The notes under the pieces were generated by a model. That model had not been told where the DNA came from. It saw only the letters and a program-made list of their open reading frames with translations, and made no database searches. Both the position numbers and the translations under genes were made by a program. Source: Diatrype stigma (lineage: Eukaryota; Ascomycota; Sordariomycetes; Xylariales; Diatrypaceae). From it: 64,000 nt of DNA. The stretch is from the NCBI GenBank assembly GCA_022225965.2, contig JAKJXP020000020.1, positions 434,001 through 498,000 on the forward strand. The letters are read 5' to 3'. Below are positions 1 through 11,553 of this stretch, in pieces (position 1 is the first letter of the stretch; each line of letters begins with the position of its first letter).

Positions 1-1
1 C

Positions 2-2386
2 AGCCCACGCCGCCTGATCCAGGCCTTCGCTTGGGGAGCTGCTGTGGTAATCGGCACCAGCTCCAGCGCCAGCGCAATAGACGTCTCGGCGGATGTACCT
101 GCGGACCCAGGCCCAGGTGGTACCGCGCCGGTACGGCCGTTCCGCCTTGACCAGGTGCGGCTCGGCGACGGCTTGCTACAGGAGAAGCGCGACCGGATTA
201 AAGACTTCATACGGGAGTACGATGAGCGGAAATTTCTAGTTCTTTTCAACGACCAGGCCGGCCGGTCCAACCCCGCGGGTGTTTCTCCGCCTGGCGGATG
301 GGAGGATGGTGGGCTGCTCAGCGGCCACTGGGCAGGCCACTACATGACCGCCCTTTCCCAAGCGTACGCCGAGCAGGGTGAAGAGGCTTTCAAGACTAAG
401 CTCGACTGGATGGTCACCGAACTGGCCGCCTGCCAGGATGCGATTACCGCTCGGGTGGAAGGCGGCGCCGGCCCCGGTGCCGCCGACTGGGTCCCCACGC
501 ATCCCGGCTACCTTGGCGCGCTTCCGGAGGATACGGTCTTGCGGCTAGGTCCGCCGCGCTGGGCAGTTTATGGAAGTGATCTTGATACCAACACTTGGGC
601 GCCCTGGTACACGCAGCACAAGATCATGCGGGGGCTATTGGATGCATACTACAACACGAATAACTCACAGGCCTACGATGTCGTAGTGAAGATGGCCGAT
701 TGGGCGCATCTTGCGCTGACCATCGGCGACAAGAACCAGCCGAACTATTCCGGGAATCTGACGAGGGACGATCTTAACTACATGTGGGACCTCTATATTG
801 CTGGCGAGTTTGGCGGGGCTAATGAGGTGTTCCCGGAGATCTACGAGCTGACCGGCGACGCCCGGCACCTGGAAACCGCGAAGGCCTTCGACAACCGGGA
901 GTCGCTGTTCGGCGCGGCCGTGGAGGACCGGGACATCCTAGTCGTCACACCGAATAACATCCCGGGGCGGCGGCGTGCGGAGCGTCTGCACGCTAACACG
1001 CACGTCCCCCAATTCATCGGGTACCTGAGGGTCTTCGAGCACAGCGGCGAGGAGGAGTATTTCACGGCGGCGAAGAACTTCTACGGCTGGGTGGTGCCGC
1101 ACCGAGCGTTCGCCCACGGCGGCGCCGGCGGCAACTACCCGGGCTCCAACGACAACCCGGAGCTGTTCCAGAACCGGGACAACATCGCGAACGCGATCGG
1201 TTCGAACGGTGCGGAGACCTGTACGACATACAACCTGCTCAAGCTGGCGCGGAACCTGTTCCTGCACGAGCACAATGCGACATACATGGACAACTACGAG
1301 CGCGGCCTGTTCAACATGATCACGGGTTCGCGCGCGGACACGACGAGCACCAGCGACCCACAGCTTACCTACTTCCAGCCGCTCACCCCCGGTTCGAACC
1401 GCGATTACGATAACACCGGTACGTGCTGCGGTGGCACGGGGATGGAGAGCCACACGAAGTACCAAGAGACGGTGTACTTGCGCTCGGCGGATGGGTCCGC
1501 ACTCTGGGTCAACCTGTACGCCCCATCGACGCTGACCTGGGCGGACAAGGGCTTCGAAGTCAAGCAGGAGACGGCGTTCCCGCGTGGAGACACCACCAAC
1601 TTCACCATTACCACCACGGGAGGACAAGGTCCGCTGGATATCAAGCTACGGGTACCGGCCTGGGTTCACCAGGGCTTCCAGGTCACCGTCAACGGAGAAG
1701 CTCAAGACGATGGCGAGGCGGCGCAGCCCGGGACGTATCTAACCCTGAGCCGGACCTGGCAGACGGGCGACGTCATCGAAGTGCGAATGCCGTTCAGTAT
1801 GCGCATCGAGCGCGCGCTGGACCGACCCGACACCCAGTCCATCATGTGGGGGCCGGTGCACCTACAGATCCTCGGCAGTCCGAGCGACAGCGATAGCGAC
1901 AGTGAGGATGGATACTGGGCGCTCTCGCTCTACCGGCACCTCAAGCTCGACGGCGACTACGCGCGCGCAGCGATCACACAGACGGGGACCACGGCGGCCG
2001 GCGACCCGGTCTTCACCACCGCCACCACCAACCTGACCGTGCGGCCGTACTACATCAGCGACACGCAGGCGGTGTCGTCGTACTTCCGGCGCGTCGAGCC
2101 GGCCGTGGTGTTCGGCACGATTGACACCGGCGTGGCGAATCGCAAGCGCGATGCCGGCCTGCCCACCTACGACGTGCCGGTCGAGGGCGTCTCATCGCCG
2201 GGCACGGATGGGCCGACCTTCCTCGACCTGGTCTGGGACCCGGCGCCGTTCGCCACGCACGCCGCGTTCGTCGAGGTGGTGACCTCGACTGCGGACGCGT
2301 TCGTTGCCGCGGGGGTGTACACCGCCGAGGAGCGGGATGTGATTGTAGCGAAAGCCGGAGAGGCGGAGGATCAACTCGCCCCGTAA
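2..2386 (+). CDS. GH127 beta-L-arabinofuranosidase-like secreted glycosidase, 5' end outside the window
   Basis: The protein matches the GH127 (DUF1680) family, whose members remove beta-L-arabinofuranose from plant and glycoprotein glycans using a zinc-bound cysteine nucleophile. The frame is open from base 2 to TAA at 2386, so the start codon lies upstream; no ATG occurs before the catalytic domain. Counting from the GTG at 44, a conserved GAETC gives Glu391 and Cys393, and TGTCCGG gives Cys461 and Cys462. These fit the one Glu and three Cys metal/catalytic set of the family. The C-terminal part is beta-rich. The visible N-terminus reads RRLIQAF, then a hydrophobic run, then ASA, like a bacterial Tat leader, although a fungal Sec pathway could also use it. 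About 800 codons have no intron and are much more GC-rich than the 2 kb downstream. Family assignment is firm; exact substrate and bacterial origin are inference. Confidence 0.88.
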   Translation, partial: SPRRLIQAFAWGAAVVIGTSSSASAIDVSADVPADPGPGGTAPVRPFRLDQVRLGDGLLQEKRDRIKDFIREYDERKFLVLFNDQAGRSNPAGVSPPGGWEDGGLLSGHWAGHYMTALSQAYAEQGEEAFKTKLDWMVTELAACQDAITARVEGGAGPGAADWVPTHPGYLGALPEDTVLRLGPPRWAVYGSDLDTNTWAPWYTQHKIMRGLLDAYYNTNNSQAYDVVVKMADWAHLALTIGDKNQPNYSGNLTRDDLNYMWDLYIAGEFGGANEVFPEIYELTGDARHLETAKAFDNRESLFGAAVEDRDILVVTPNNIPGRRRAERLHANTHVPQFIGYLRVFEHSGEEEYFTAAKNFYGWVVPHRAFAHGGAGGNYPGSNDNPELFQNRDNIANAIGSNGAETCTTYNLLKLARNLFLHEHNATYMDNYERGLFNMITGSRADTTSTSDPQLTYFQPLTPGSNRDYDNTGTCCGGTGMESHTKYQETVYLRSADGSALWVNLYAPSTLTWADKGFEVKQETAFPRGDTTNFTITTTGGQGPLDIKLRVPAWVHQGFQVTVNGEAQDDGEAAQPGTYLTLSRTWQTGDVIEVRMPFSMRIERALDRPDTQSIMWGPVHLQILGSPSDSDSDSEDGYWALSLYRHLKLDGDYARAAITQTGTTAAGDPVFTTATTNLTVRPYYISDTQAVSSYFRRVEPAVVFGTIDTGVANRKRDAGLPTYDVPVEGVSSPGTDGPTFLDLVWDPAPFATHAAFVEVVTSTADAFVAAGVYTAEERDVIVAKAGEAEDQLAP

Positions 2387-4769
2387 CTAGTTAGTCATAG
2401 ACGGAGGCGGCAGAATATTACGGATGACGCTCGGTCGCTTTAGCTTTTAGGTTACTGTTCTACGCCACGCGAATATTTTCATGGGAATTTAATGTCGGTA
2501 ATTAATCGGGTTATTTGATCACTTAATAATGGCATAATGCCCTAATTTCAGCCAGACGGCGTAATTAATACGTCTTTCAACGCGGGAAGAAGCGCGCCCA
2601 TCATCATTAAGCCTTTGAGCCGCGATGCACTTAACTATAACCGACCGGCATCTCATAATGGCACCCTTTTCCACAATATAATCTGACAGGCTAATGTGGT
2701 ACACAGAGAGTAACCTTTCGCAGTTTATCAATTCATTGCACACAGATCCAGTAGGCCTATGATAAAGAAACGCTTTAATGGTGAATACTCGTCGAAATGG
2801 GTTATCATGCGTTTGTGTCAAGTCATGCTGAATTGCAAGCGGCGACATCGAGAGCCGAAGCATGGATCCTTATTATCGTAAAGTTCGATGTCGAGATATG
2901 GCACCACTAATCATAACCGGATTGCGGCATCGAGAATGACTTGCATTGAAAGGTCTGATGCTTGTGCCATAAGACACTTATCATTAGGAGGAAGCGTCAC
3001 ACTCCATATCTTGTGGTGGACGTAATCCGAAACGCGAACGTTTCTGTTAAGGGGTAGCGCCGGCGCCGTTATGAGGTTGTTAGTGAAGTGCCAAATCAAC
3101 TGTTCGGGGCCGGAACGAGCAGAGAGGGTGGTTAAGTAGGGAAAGAGATTCAGCAGCGTCATAAGACAGCATTTATTAGAAATGGAGACAATACATAACC
3201 TGATATTCCGTTTGGCATGATCTGACCTGATCTCGCTTAGAACACGCCTACCAATTCATCGGAATAGTCTTGGCATTATAGGCCGAGGCCGGCTCTCGGA
3301 GGAGATCGTTGAAACCATGTCCGAAGCCTATAAGATGTTCCTGATATCATGGCGCTAATAGCCGATGTTTTAAAGGGATTTCTAGTCACTTTTGGTAAAG
3401 GTCGCATTCACGGGTATTCCCATAAAAACTTGACCTTACCGATCGACCGCCCGAGTACTTATAGGGATAAGATGGGACTTATTTTCATGTAACTACATAT
3501 CGACAATAATATCGCACCAATACTTATCAAGTTAGAAGTCTATGGTTTGATCGCAGCGAACTCTGATTGCAAGCATCTGTTATGACGCACAGCCTAGATC
3601 TACATGCCACCAATCAGACACAGCCGATGTATTGCGACTACGATCATCACAGGGGGGGGGACTTGCAACATCATGGTAACCTCACCGAACCAGGAAAGCA
3701 AAACCGGCGTCGTAATGTCGAACTCCATACATATCATGGATAACTACAAATAGGAAAGCGAATGCATGCTCTTGGGAATTAGGGAACTTCGAATTCGGAG
3801 CATCACGGTCGTGGCTGTGTGTTGATCGTAGATCTTAGACTAATTGGCAAATATTAGTGTCCATGCAGGCAGTGGCAGGTAGTCTGACAGACAGGTGGAG
3901 AATGACAATTATATATTAGTAGTTTGTGTTCAACATATAAATAATTGATACAACTCTCTGGGTCTAAGTCTATACAGTTCGCATTTAAATACATATTAAC
4001 TGACTACCGGCCGAAAGATCAACTCTTGATAGCTCCCTGGATTGGTGATTGTTGAACCGTTGTTCCCGAACCATGTTTAAGCCCCACGTGCTTCGACTTC
4101 GCTTCGATGGAATGCCCATTTGGGCGATTTGATGCCCGTTTGTAGAAGTGTGAGGCGTGTCGACACGGAGAGGGGCCGAGACACGTGGGGTGGTTCCCGG
4201 GATACCCCCCGAGAACATCCCTGACCCCGCGAGCCTCTGCCGATCCTGTTTGGCTGTGCCCGGTTTGCTATCCTTGCAGCCCTTGCTAGGGTCCAACTCC
4301 GTCCTGCGTGTGCCTCCGATCCCTGATACACACCTTCAGCCTAAGCGCTGATAGTTTCAAGGGAAGTTTCAAGAATTCTGGTCGGTATGGTAAGAAGGAA
4401 AATTACCACGAACCGAGTGTCGAAAGTCGTTGACGTTGCGCGCCCGATGGATCATGGAGATGGCCCCATGCTGCCTACTCCCCTTCTCCATCATGTGTTC
4501 CTGACCACAACGTATCAAGTTGTAAGAACTTGCACCATATTCTGTTGCCGGAGGAGTCGTCACGATCGTTTTAGACTGCACTCTGCCCTGCCATCCCGCC
4601 CATTTGCTGACAGTTCTCTTCTGCCGTTCCGTTCGTTCTCTCGAACGGAGCTCTCTTTCCCCTCTCTTCCCCTTTATATCTGTATTAATCAAGCCTTTTT
4701 CGCCATCAGACACGTCGCCCAGTTCGGCCGACGTTGTTTAGACAACTTTCCACACCAGAGAATGCGGCC
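2387..4769. other. Gene-free spacer, moderately AT-rich
   Basis: No coding exon with recognisable protein similarity or credible splice structure was found. Base composition falls sharply compared with the GH127 gene to the left. A G9 run lies near 3652-3660. The part at about 4080-4350 is GC-richer than its surroundings and may be a fragment of a repeated element (see findings). The last 150 bases before 4770 are CT-rich, as is common in fungal promoters, and probably serve the rhodopsin-like gene. Confidence 0.5.
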
Positions 4770-6412
4770 ATGGATTTAAGCGCGCGCGACTCAGACGATC
4801 CCGTCATCACTTACGTTTCGCCCTACGTAGAGCTCAATGCTGGACTATGGACTCTCTTCACGGCCGCGACCATCTTTCTCGGCCTGCGAATATGGTGCAA
4901 GGTTACGATGCGACATGGGCTGTGGTATGACGATCATATTCTCATAACATCTTGGGTAAGCGAGCTTTAGGCGCATAATGTTTATGCGTTTCTTGTCGAG
5001 TCCCATCTAAATAACCAGAGTTCATGCGTCGCGAAGACTTACCGATACTGATTGATGTATTAGGTAGTCCTCTTAGCCAACAATAGTCTGACAGTCCACG
5101 AGTATGCGACTGGTTACATCCTGAGAAACACAGAGGACAAATGGGATGACCGCATGCATATTCTCATCAACGTCACGTCCTGCGGGATGCTGGTAGGGCA
5201 GGCGTGGACGAAGACGGCGTTCGGGGTAACACTCTTGAGGTTGAGTCGACAGCCCTGGCACGTGTGGTTTCTATGGTTTTGTATCATCACCATGAACCTG
5301 TACATGATCGTGAAGGTCATCTTCCAGTGGGCCAAGGTCTGCGAGGAGAAGAGCTATGACGTCTACTACAGACTTGACTTCTGCATCGGTTCGACCTTTC
5401 GTGATAACTTCAAAGAGGGCGGCAACATCTACAACATCATCATGGACTTCGTGTTTGCGACTTTCCCGTGGTTGTTCACCTGGGATCTGGAAATGCGCAG
5501 GATAGAGAAGATCGGGCTTTGCATGACCATGAGTTTAGGCATGATGTGAGTCTTCTGCCTGACTGGTGGCGCTGAGCAGCACGGGACCGGCAACTGGGAC
5601 TAAGTACTGACAGTGGACAGAATTGCTATCGAGTCGGCTGTAAGGGTAAGCTGGAAAGATGACGGAAACCAGCGCGACGAGTTCTATATATGTACGTCAC
5701 GGGAGGAGTAGAGAACGATTTCTTCACGCTACCTAATCACTCACGTTACTGACCATCACTCACCAACAGGGCGAAATGCTATGTCTCAGATCTGGTGCGT
5801 TTTCTCGGAAGCCCGAATATTCCTCTGTGTTGGGTTGCCAGTTGCTAATGTCGTTGCTCCAGGTATAACAGTGAGATCACGGGCACAATCATCGTGCAAT
5901 GTATACCGATCTTGCGACCCATCCTACGGAGGCTTCATCAGTCATGGACCGAGAACCGGCCAGGCTCTACAAAACACATGTCAAATCTTGGAAGCAAACT
6001 TCGCGCATCGTTCACAAGCAGGTTTAGCGCAAAGCTCAGTCCAAACACACCGATGGTTGCTCAAAAAGACTATGAACAAGGGGTGGAGGCCGACACGGTT
6101 GCCCTGAAGCAACTACCCAGCTCCGACGTCCCACGGCCGGAGACATACAACAGCAATAGCTCTTGGAAGGGTCAGACCTCGCCATACGGGGCGATAAGTG
6201 CAGAATGGCCGCGGATGAGCCTCGGAGACCAACGGCCACGAAACCAGTATGAGTCTGGAAGGAGCTTGGAGGATGTGGGAACTATAAATTCAACATTCTA
6301 CATTGACCAAGATATAGAAGAACTACCGACCCGGACAGGGTTATCACCACCACCCCGTCGGAAGGAAGCAGACCAGATCAGGGGCCAGGAACACGATAGA
6401 GGATTGGACTAG
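4770..6412 (+). CDS. Fungal rhodopsin-domain (PTH11/SAT4-like) seven-helix membrane protein
   Basis: Five exons join in frame to 437 aa: 4770-4955, 5064-5545, 5621-5691, 5770-5794 and 5863-6412. The ATG at 4770 has a good context (gcggccATGG). The first ~290 residues carry the hydrophobic segments of the Fung_rhodopsin family: a helix near residues 16-38, others around WFLWFCIITMNLYMIV and DFVFATFPWLFTW, and the family end WRNAMSQIWYNSEITGTI followed by QCIPILRP. The 25-base fourth exon is supported because it restores that motif with matching phases. The C-terminal ~150 residues are polar, Ser/Pro-rich and probably cytosolic. Such proteins sit in the plasma membrane; some, like PTH11, sense surfaces, but most have no known ligand. 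Family is confident; function is unassigned. Confidence 0.85.
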
Positions 6413-6668
6413 CGCGCGAGCATGTTTGATTTGAAGTTTGATTTGTGAATAGAAGTGCCACAGGTTATAACGCGAGCGTGTGGTAAGGCATTCCATTGTA
6501 CTATTATAGGTGAAATAGCGCTTGGCGTTCGAAGGTAAAATTTCGTCTTCAACGTGTTGAGAGTCACTAGCAGCAGTAACGAATTGCCCCGTCGCAGGAC
6601 GAGCGGCTCATTCAATAACTAGGAGACGTACAAATGTTAATATACGAAATCTAAGATTGATCAGGCCA

Positions 6669-8960
6669 TCACAGTGTCGTGGCCTCTCCCATTTTCGGTC
6701 CCCAGTTGGGCGGCCTGAATCGCAACAGGAGCTCGGTATTGTCATCGTCGCCGCCCGCTCCTCCACCACCGCCCTCCCCACCCGGCGCGATACTCTGCTG
6801 CCTCCCGCGCATAAGGTCGTGCGACTCGCGGAGGTAATCCGCGTTGAGCATGAAATCGCGCAATATTCCCAAGACAGCCTGGTCCGTCTCGTAGACACCG
6901 GACCCGTCGGGTCGCGTCAGGTAGTCGCGCTCCGTCGTGTGGTACACCTGGTGCTCGCAGATTTCGAGAGCCTCGCGCAGCGTCGGGCGATCGACGGCCT
7001 GCTTCGCCAGGCACCGGATGACGAGGTTCCGCAGAGTGTCGGAGATGGGCGCGTCGCGGAGCTCCTTTTTAGCCGCGACCACCTCGATGGTCGTGGTGGC
7101 ACCCGGGGGCCCCGAAGGGTCCGGAATAGTCATGTACTCGGAATCGCCAAAAGGCACCTTGAGCATGGTGATGAGGTCTTGTATTACCTGTGACTTCGTT
7201 AGATAACTACCGGTGAGAAGGAAGATGAAGCTTGATGTTGAATTTCGCGGGCGGGTGTAGTTCGAACGGAACTAGAGACTACTCACATCGCCGACGCTAC
7301 GTAGATTCCTTTTCGTCTGGGGCGTGTCATGATCATGTGAAGCGGTCGAGGTAGACGCCGTGGGTGCACTATGATGTTAGAGTTTAGTAAGGTATCTGTT
7401 GGGTCCTTGGTGTAGCAATACGCGCATCATTGGTATTTTTGGTCAAAATGCACCTCCTACAGGCTCATGTCAAGGAGTCCGCCTACCCCTTTCCCCTTCG
7501 TTGCAGGTCACCTACCTAGTAAGACCATGAAACGAGCGGCTAGCTAGACCTTACGAATATAAGAGAGTCCAAACTTACAGCATGAATTGTCTTGACATTC
7601 CAAAATCGATCAACTAGTGGAAAACCATTAGCGCCCGATTTCTCGGCACCCTCCTATCATGCAAACAAGAGACAAGACACACTTTAGTCCGAAGGCTGAG
7701 TCGATGTTCAGGATCACTCATGTCGGTGTCGGCGAAGAGCACGTTATTGCAGTGCATATCTCCATGTGAGTAGTTCCTATCCGCCGTGGCACCCGGCCCC
7801 GGCAGTACCTCCCGGTGTACATCGGTCCCCAAGGGCAACTTAGGCGGATAGCGCATGGCTATACACGCACGAATTACTGCGTAGTTGGGGTTGGCCTTGT
7901 GTTAGTCTAGTTCTTGAGCCCAGCAGTAACTACCAACCGCCAAGAGCAATAACGATGACAACACTAAGAGAGAAGCGAGATGAGAGATCCAAAAACGTAC
8001 AGCAGAGAAAGATCCCCCAGATCATCCGCTCGGGGATCCTGCACCGCTTTGCTCGGCATCGCAGGATCGCCGCATACACAGTTCCGTGGCCGAGGTATTC
8101 TAGAATTATGGCTTTGTTCGTGCGATTGCTAGTGCTTGAGCCGAAGTCGAACAGGCCGGGGCCGATATGTTGCACGATATCTAGATGTCCCAACTCCCCG
8201 GTAGTGGGTCAGTCTCATGTATCAACTCCACTGGCTGATTTGTATGTAGTGAGAGGATGAAAATCAACACGGATGGGGGGGGGGGAGGGGTATTCGTACG
8301 TTCAGCTCCTCGCAAATTGTCTAATGCGCTACGTTCAGTATAGGCGGATCCAGACATATCTCTGGGGTTGAAGTATTTCACAACGAACTGTCGGACAAAT
8401 CCTTTTGGGGGTATTCGCTCATTGAAGAGCAGGGCACCTCCCTGGTAGAAGTCAGTGATCGTAGGCAAGTTGGGAAACGACGGATATTGTATATTAGACA
8501 GATGCTATACCGAAAAGAATACATGATGTTGAATACATCCACAAAGTCGGGTTCATTGTCGACACAGATAATAGGGGCATGATAGTTCCCACAAACACCG
8601 AGAGAAGACCAAGGGCGTGGCTCACCTGCACTCCGGGATTCCCGACCATCCGAACATATTCATACCTATTCCCGAAATCGGGGTGATCCTGAAAGTAATT
8701 CAAAGTATCGAAAGCCGGTGACTTGTCGGTAGCGAGGAAGTTGAATTTCTCCGGTCCAGCTTCGATTCGTCCGGCCCTGAAGTGGAGTCTAGACATCGCC
8801 TTAGAGCAGTTTCGATACACGGCTTCGTTATGGAAGGCACTTATTGCATCGTCGTCGTTGTCATCACCATCATTGTCATACCCAGCTTGATGACAAACCG
8901 CGATCTGGCTCGGTCGTAGGCAGAATACAAGACAAGACCACCAGGGGCATCAAAATCCAT
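6669..8960 (-). CDS. Protein-kinase-like protein with HGD catalytic loop
   Basis: Eight exons, all phase-consistent, give 496 aa: 8960-8882, 8822-8626, 8504-8300, 8180-8001, 7876-7683, 7613-7579, 7368-7287 and 7187-6669. Kinase landmarks lie in order: FVVKYF with Lys135 (beta-3 lysine), a hinge ILEYLGHG, the catalytic loop HGDMHCNN at residues 258-265 (HGD instead of HRD), and LIDFG at 286-290 formed across an exon junction. A helical C-lobe and a Gly-rich tail follow. The 35-base sixth exon carries the DFG motif. The start is the weakest point: ATG 8960 needs a 59-base first intron, while ATG 8796 would give a protein shorter by about 38 residues. Fungal kinases of this atypical type have no defined substrate. 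Lys, Asp, Asn and DFG are all present, so activity is possible. Confidence 0.75.
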
Positions 8961-9373
8961 TCTTTCATTCAATTACTGTTTCCGGCGATCCAACTCCTAA
9001 CCATGCCCTTGTTCGCCTAATGGCGGAGATTGATTAAAAGCGCTATGTATATATCACCCACAAAGCCCTCCGAATCGAATGCCCGCGTGACAGAAACAAA
9101 GAACCTGCCCAAACACCGCCCATGTATTTCGCTATGCATAGGTTCAACGAACTTCACCACATAGATGAACAGAGAAACCCGCGCGAAAACACAGATATGA
9201 TCGGCTTCGAAGATGCTGTGCTATTGTGGTGTGGTGTGGGATCGCGCCCAATATATGCAATAGGATAGTAGTGTATAGAATAGTATAGCCATGATCACAT
9301 GTACATCGTCACATAAAGACATCGTTTATTGTTGAAACAGGGAAAGGTGGCGACCACCAATGACCACAAATGA
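8961..9373. other. Spacer between two minus-strand genes
   Basis: About 410 bases hold the 3' region of the Zn2Cys6 gene and the presumed promoter of the kinase-like gene. No ORF, repeat or RNA was recognised. Confidence 0.5.
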
Positions 9374-11553
9374 TCACGATGGTAATCCTTGTGACGGAAC
9401 GGGTTTTGACGAGGGGGTCCTGACTTCCAAGTCCCCTTGCCACGCCACCGCCTCCCGTGGGGGGTCGGGGTCTTTGGGGTTGGAGTCCTTCCACTCGGGC
9501 ACGTCGGCGCCCAGGTCCGTCATGGGGTAGATCTCGGTGTGGATGTAGATGGCGTCGTCGGGGTCGGGGGTGCGCAGGTAGTAGTCGACGATGCGGCCGC
9601 GCACGCGGGGGCGGCCGGTCCGCGGGTCCGCCGGCGTCGTCAGGGTGTAGTAGTCGGTGCGGATCTCGCGGACGCGGACGGCCTCGGGCGGCAGGCCCGG
9701 GTAGCGCGGCGGCGGGGTGCCGGGGACGGGCCGGCCGGTCGCCGGGTCGAGCGCGATGCCGTGCTCGATCTCGACGATGCGGCGCGCCACCTCGTACGTG
9801 ATGTCGACCTGCCACAGGGGCTCCCGCGGCACGGCGAACACCCGCAGCAGGGCGAGCGCGGCCAGGCGCACGCCGAGGTCGCGGCACTTGTTGGTCAGGA
9901 AGAACGTCATGGGCATGAACCCCATCTCGAAGATGAACTTGGGCGAGTGCCGGTGCCGGCGCGACGGAGACTCACCCGCGTTCGGCAGCGTGGCGTACAG
10001 CAGCATGAACTGCTGCAGGAGCCGCTCGAAGCTGGGCAGGTAGCGGTCGTAGGCGCTCTCGTGCGCGTTGAAGGCCATGTTGGCCCAAATGTGGCACGTT
10101 TCGTACGTGATAGACAGGTAGACGCGCAGCATCGACTTGAGGTACTCTTCCCCGGGATCGGACTGCTGCTGCTGCGTGGCCATCGTGTTGTTCGGCGGCC
10201 AAGAGTCCGACGAAGACCCGGACCCAGACCCGGACTCGGCGGACCGCGAGTCGAGGTTCGCGAACAAGGCCCCCCACCGCTGCAGCCGGTAGTTGATCTG
10301 CTCCTGCTCCCGCAGCAGGCTCGGCGGCACCTTCGCGTACCGCAGGCTGCCGAAGCGGTAAGCGTCGCCGCACCGCACCAGCCGGATCGTGCGGCTGAAG
10401 ATGCCGTCCATCATGGACCGCGCCTCCGGGTAGGCGGAGAAGGACTCCGGGATGGGGTCCTCCAGGGCGACGAGGCTGGGGAAGTCCTTGGCGCCCGTGC
10501 CGAAGAAGAAGGGGAATATGCTCAGGCGCCTGAACAGGGGGACCAGGTGCTCGCGCACCCAACCTGGCGACTGCGTGTTATTTCGCAGGATGTAGATGCC
10601 ATGCTTGCAGTGGCGGATGGCGGAGTCGCGGTTGGACTGCAGGAACTCGATGCAGATGAAGAGGATGCAGACGAGCAGAACCAGAGACTGGTTATCCACG
10701 GTCTTCAGCTCGGCGATGGCGGCGTTGTAGTGGCGCAGGGCGAGCTCGTTGTCGCGCAGGCGCACGCCCTGGCGCGCCGTGATCTGCGACTGCGACTGCG
10801 AGTGCTCGTACAGCGAGCTGATGGCGACAACCGAGTGGCGCACGGCGGGCTCGAAGGTGCTGAACTGCATGACCAGCTGGGACCAGAAGTAGGGGTCGGT
10901 CACGCCCGGGAGGAACGGGCCGGCGATCTCGCAGAAGAACTGCAGGGCCCTGCTCTCGGCGGCGTTACCGACGCCATGGAACAGCTGGCGGGGCCTGGGG
11001 GGCTTGCTGCTGTGCCAGGCACCGACCAAGTGTTTGTCGTGGTTGCCGACGGTGGTGGCTGCAGATGGTGGTGGTGGTGCGGCGTAGCCGTCACATTTGC
11101 GCCCCGTACTAGTGCATCGGTTGCAGTGTGGTTTGGCCTCGTCGCACTTGACTTTGCGGGCTCTTCATAACAACAGCAGCGCCGCCAGCCACAAGCTTCG
11201 TGTTAGTCAATACTGCCTGCTTTGCTTCCTTGCTTGCTTGCCTGCCCCCTTGCCAACGGGACGGGTCGCGAGTAGTGTATACTGGGATCATGCTGGGGTC
11301 ATGGCGGGTATGGCGCTATATACAGAAGGCATCCCCATCCCCATCCCTCATTGTAGGAGCCATGTAGGAGCTCCATCGTAGTACCGGCACAGGCAGGCAG
11401 ACCGTAGCGGAGGTAGTGATTTGTGATAAAGACAGTGCTAGGGATAGGAGGGAAGAGGGACGGCAACCGGGTAGAGGCTCAACTAGCCAGGCACAATACA
11501 TACTTGCACGTTAGACAGCCCGTCCTAACCTTGCGAGACCCTTTCCGAGGCAT
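9374..11553 (-). CDS. Zn2Cys6 fungal-specific transcription factor
   Basis: Two exons, 11553-11504 and 11162-9374, give 612 aa. The 341-base intron splits the zinc cluster, a common intron site in this family. Joining restores a perfect Zn(II)2Cys6 binuclear cluster with Cys13, 16, 23, 30, 33 and 40 (spacing C-x2-C-x6-C-x6-C-x2-C-x6-C), preceded by a basic MPRKGSRKVR start. A Pro/His-rich linker follows. The long middle region with helical FCEIAGPFLPG and RHSVVAISSLYEHSQ segments is typical of the fungal-specific TF domain (PF11951 type). The protein should act in the nucleus as a sequence-specific regulator; its targets are unknown. Neighbours give no pathway clue. The gene is GC-rich, which creates a long spurious antisense frame. 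Confidence 0.88.

Noticed and set aside
2519..3162. Minus-strand ORFs after the GH127 gene
   Set aside because: No ATG-supported family, AT-rich composition and no splice signals; consistent with chance frames.
8505..8625. Open frame (EPRPWSSLGVCGN...) suggesting a frameshift in the kinase-like gene
   Set aside because: It lies within a 121-base intron with a good GTGAGC donor; splicing it out keeps phase and joins conserved parts, so no frameshift is needed.
9437..11170. 577-codon open frame antisense to the Zn2Cys6 gene
   Set aside because: It is a by-product of high GC and codon bias of the real gene; its protein is Val/Gly/Arg-rich without any domain, and the opposite strand has a complete zinc cluster and regulator domain.
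4770..11553. Secondary-metabolite cluster around the membrane protein and Zn2Cys6 factor
   Set aside because: No core synthase (PKS, NRPS, terpene or DMATS) or tailoring oxidases occur nearby; the combination is insufficient.
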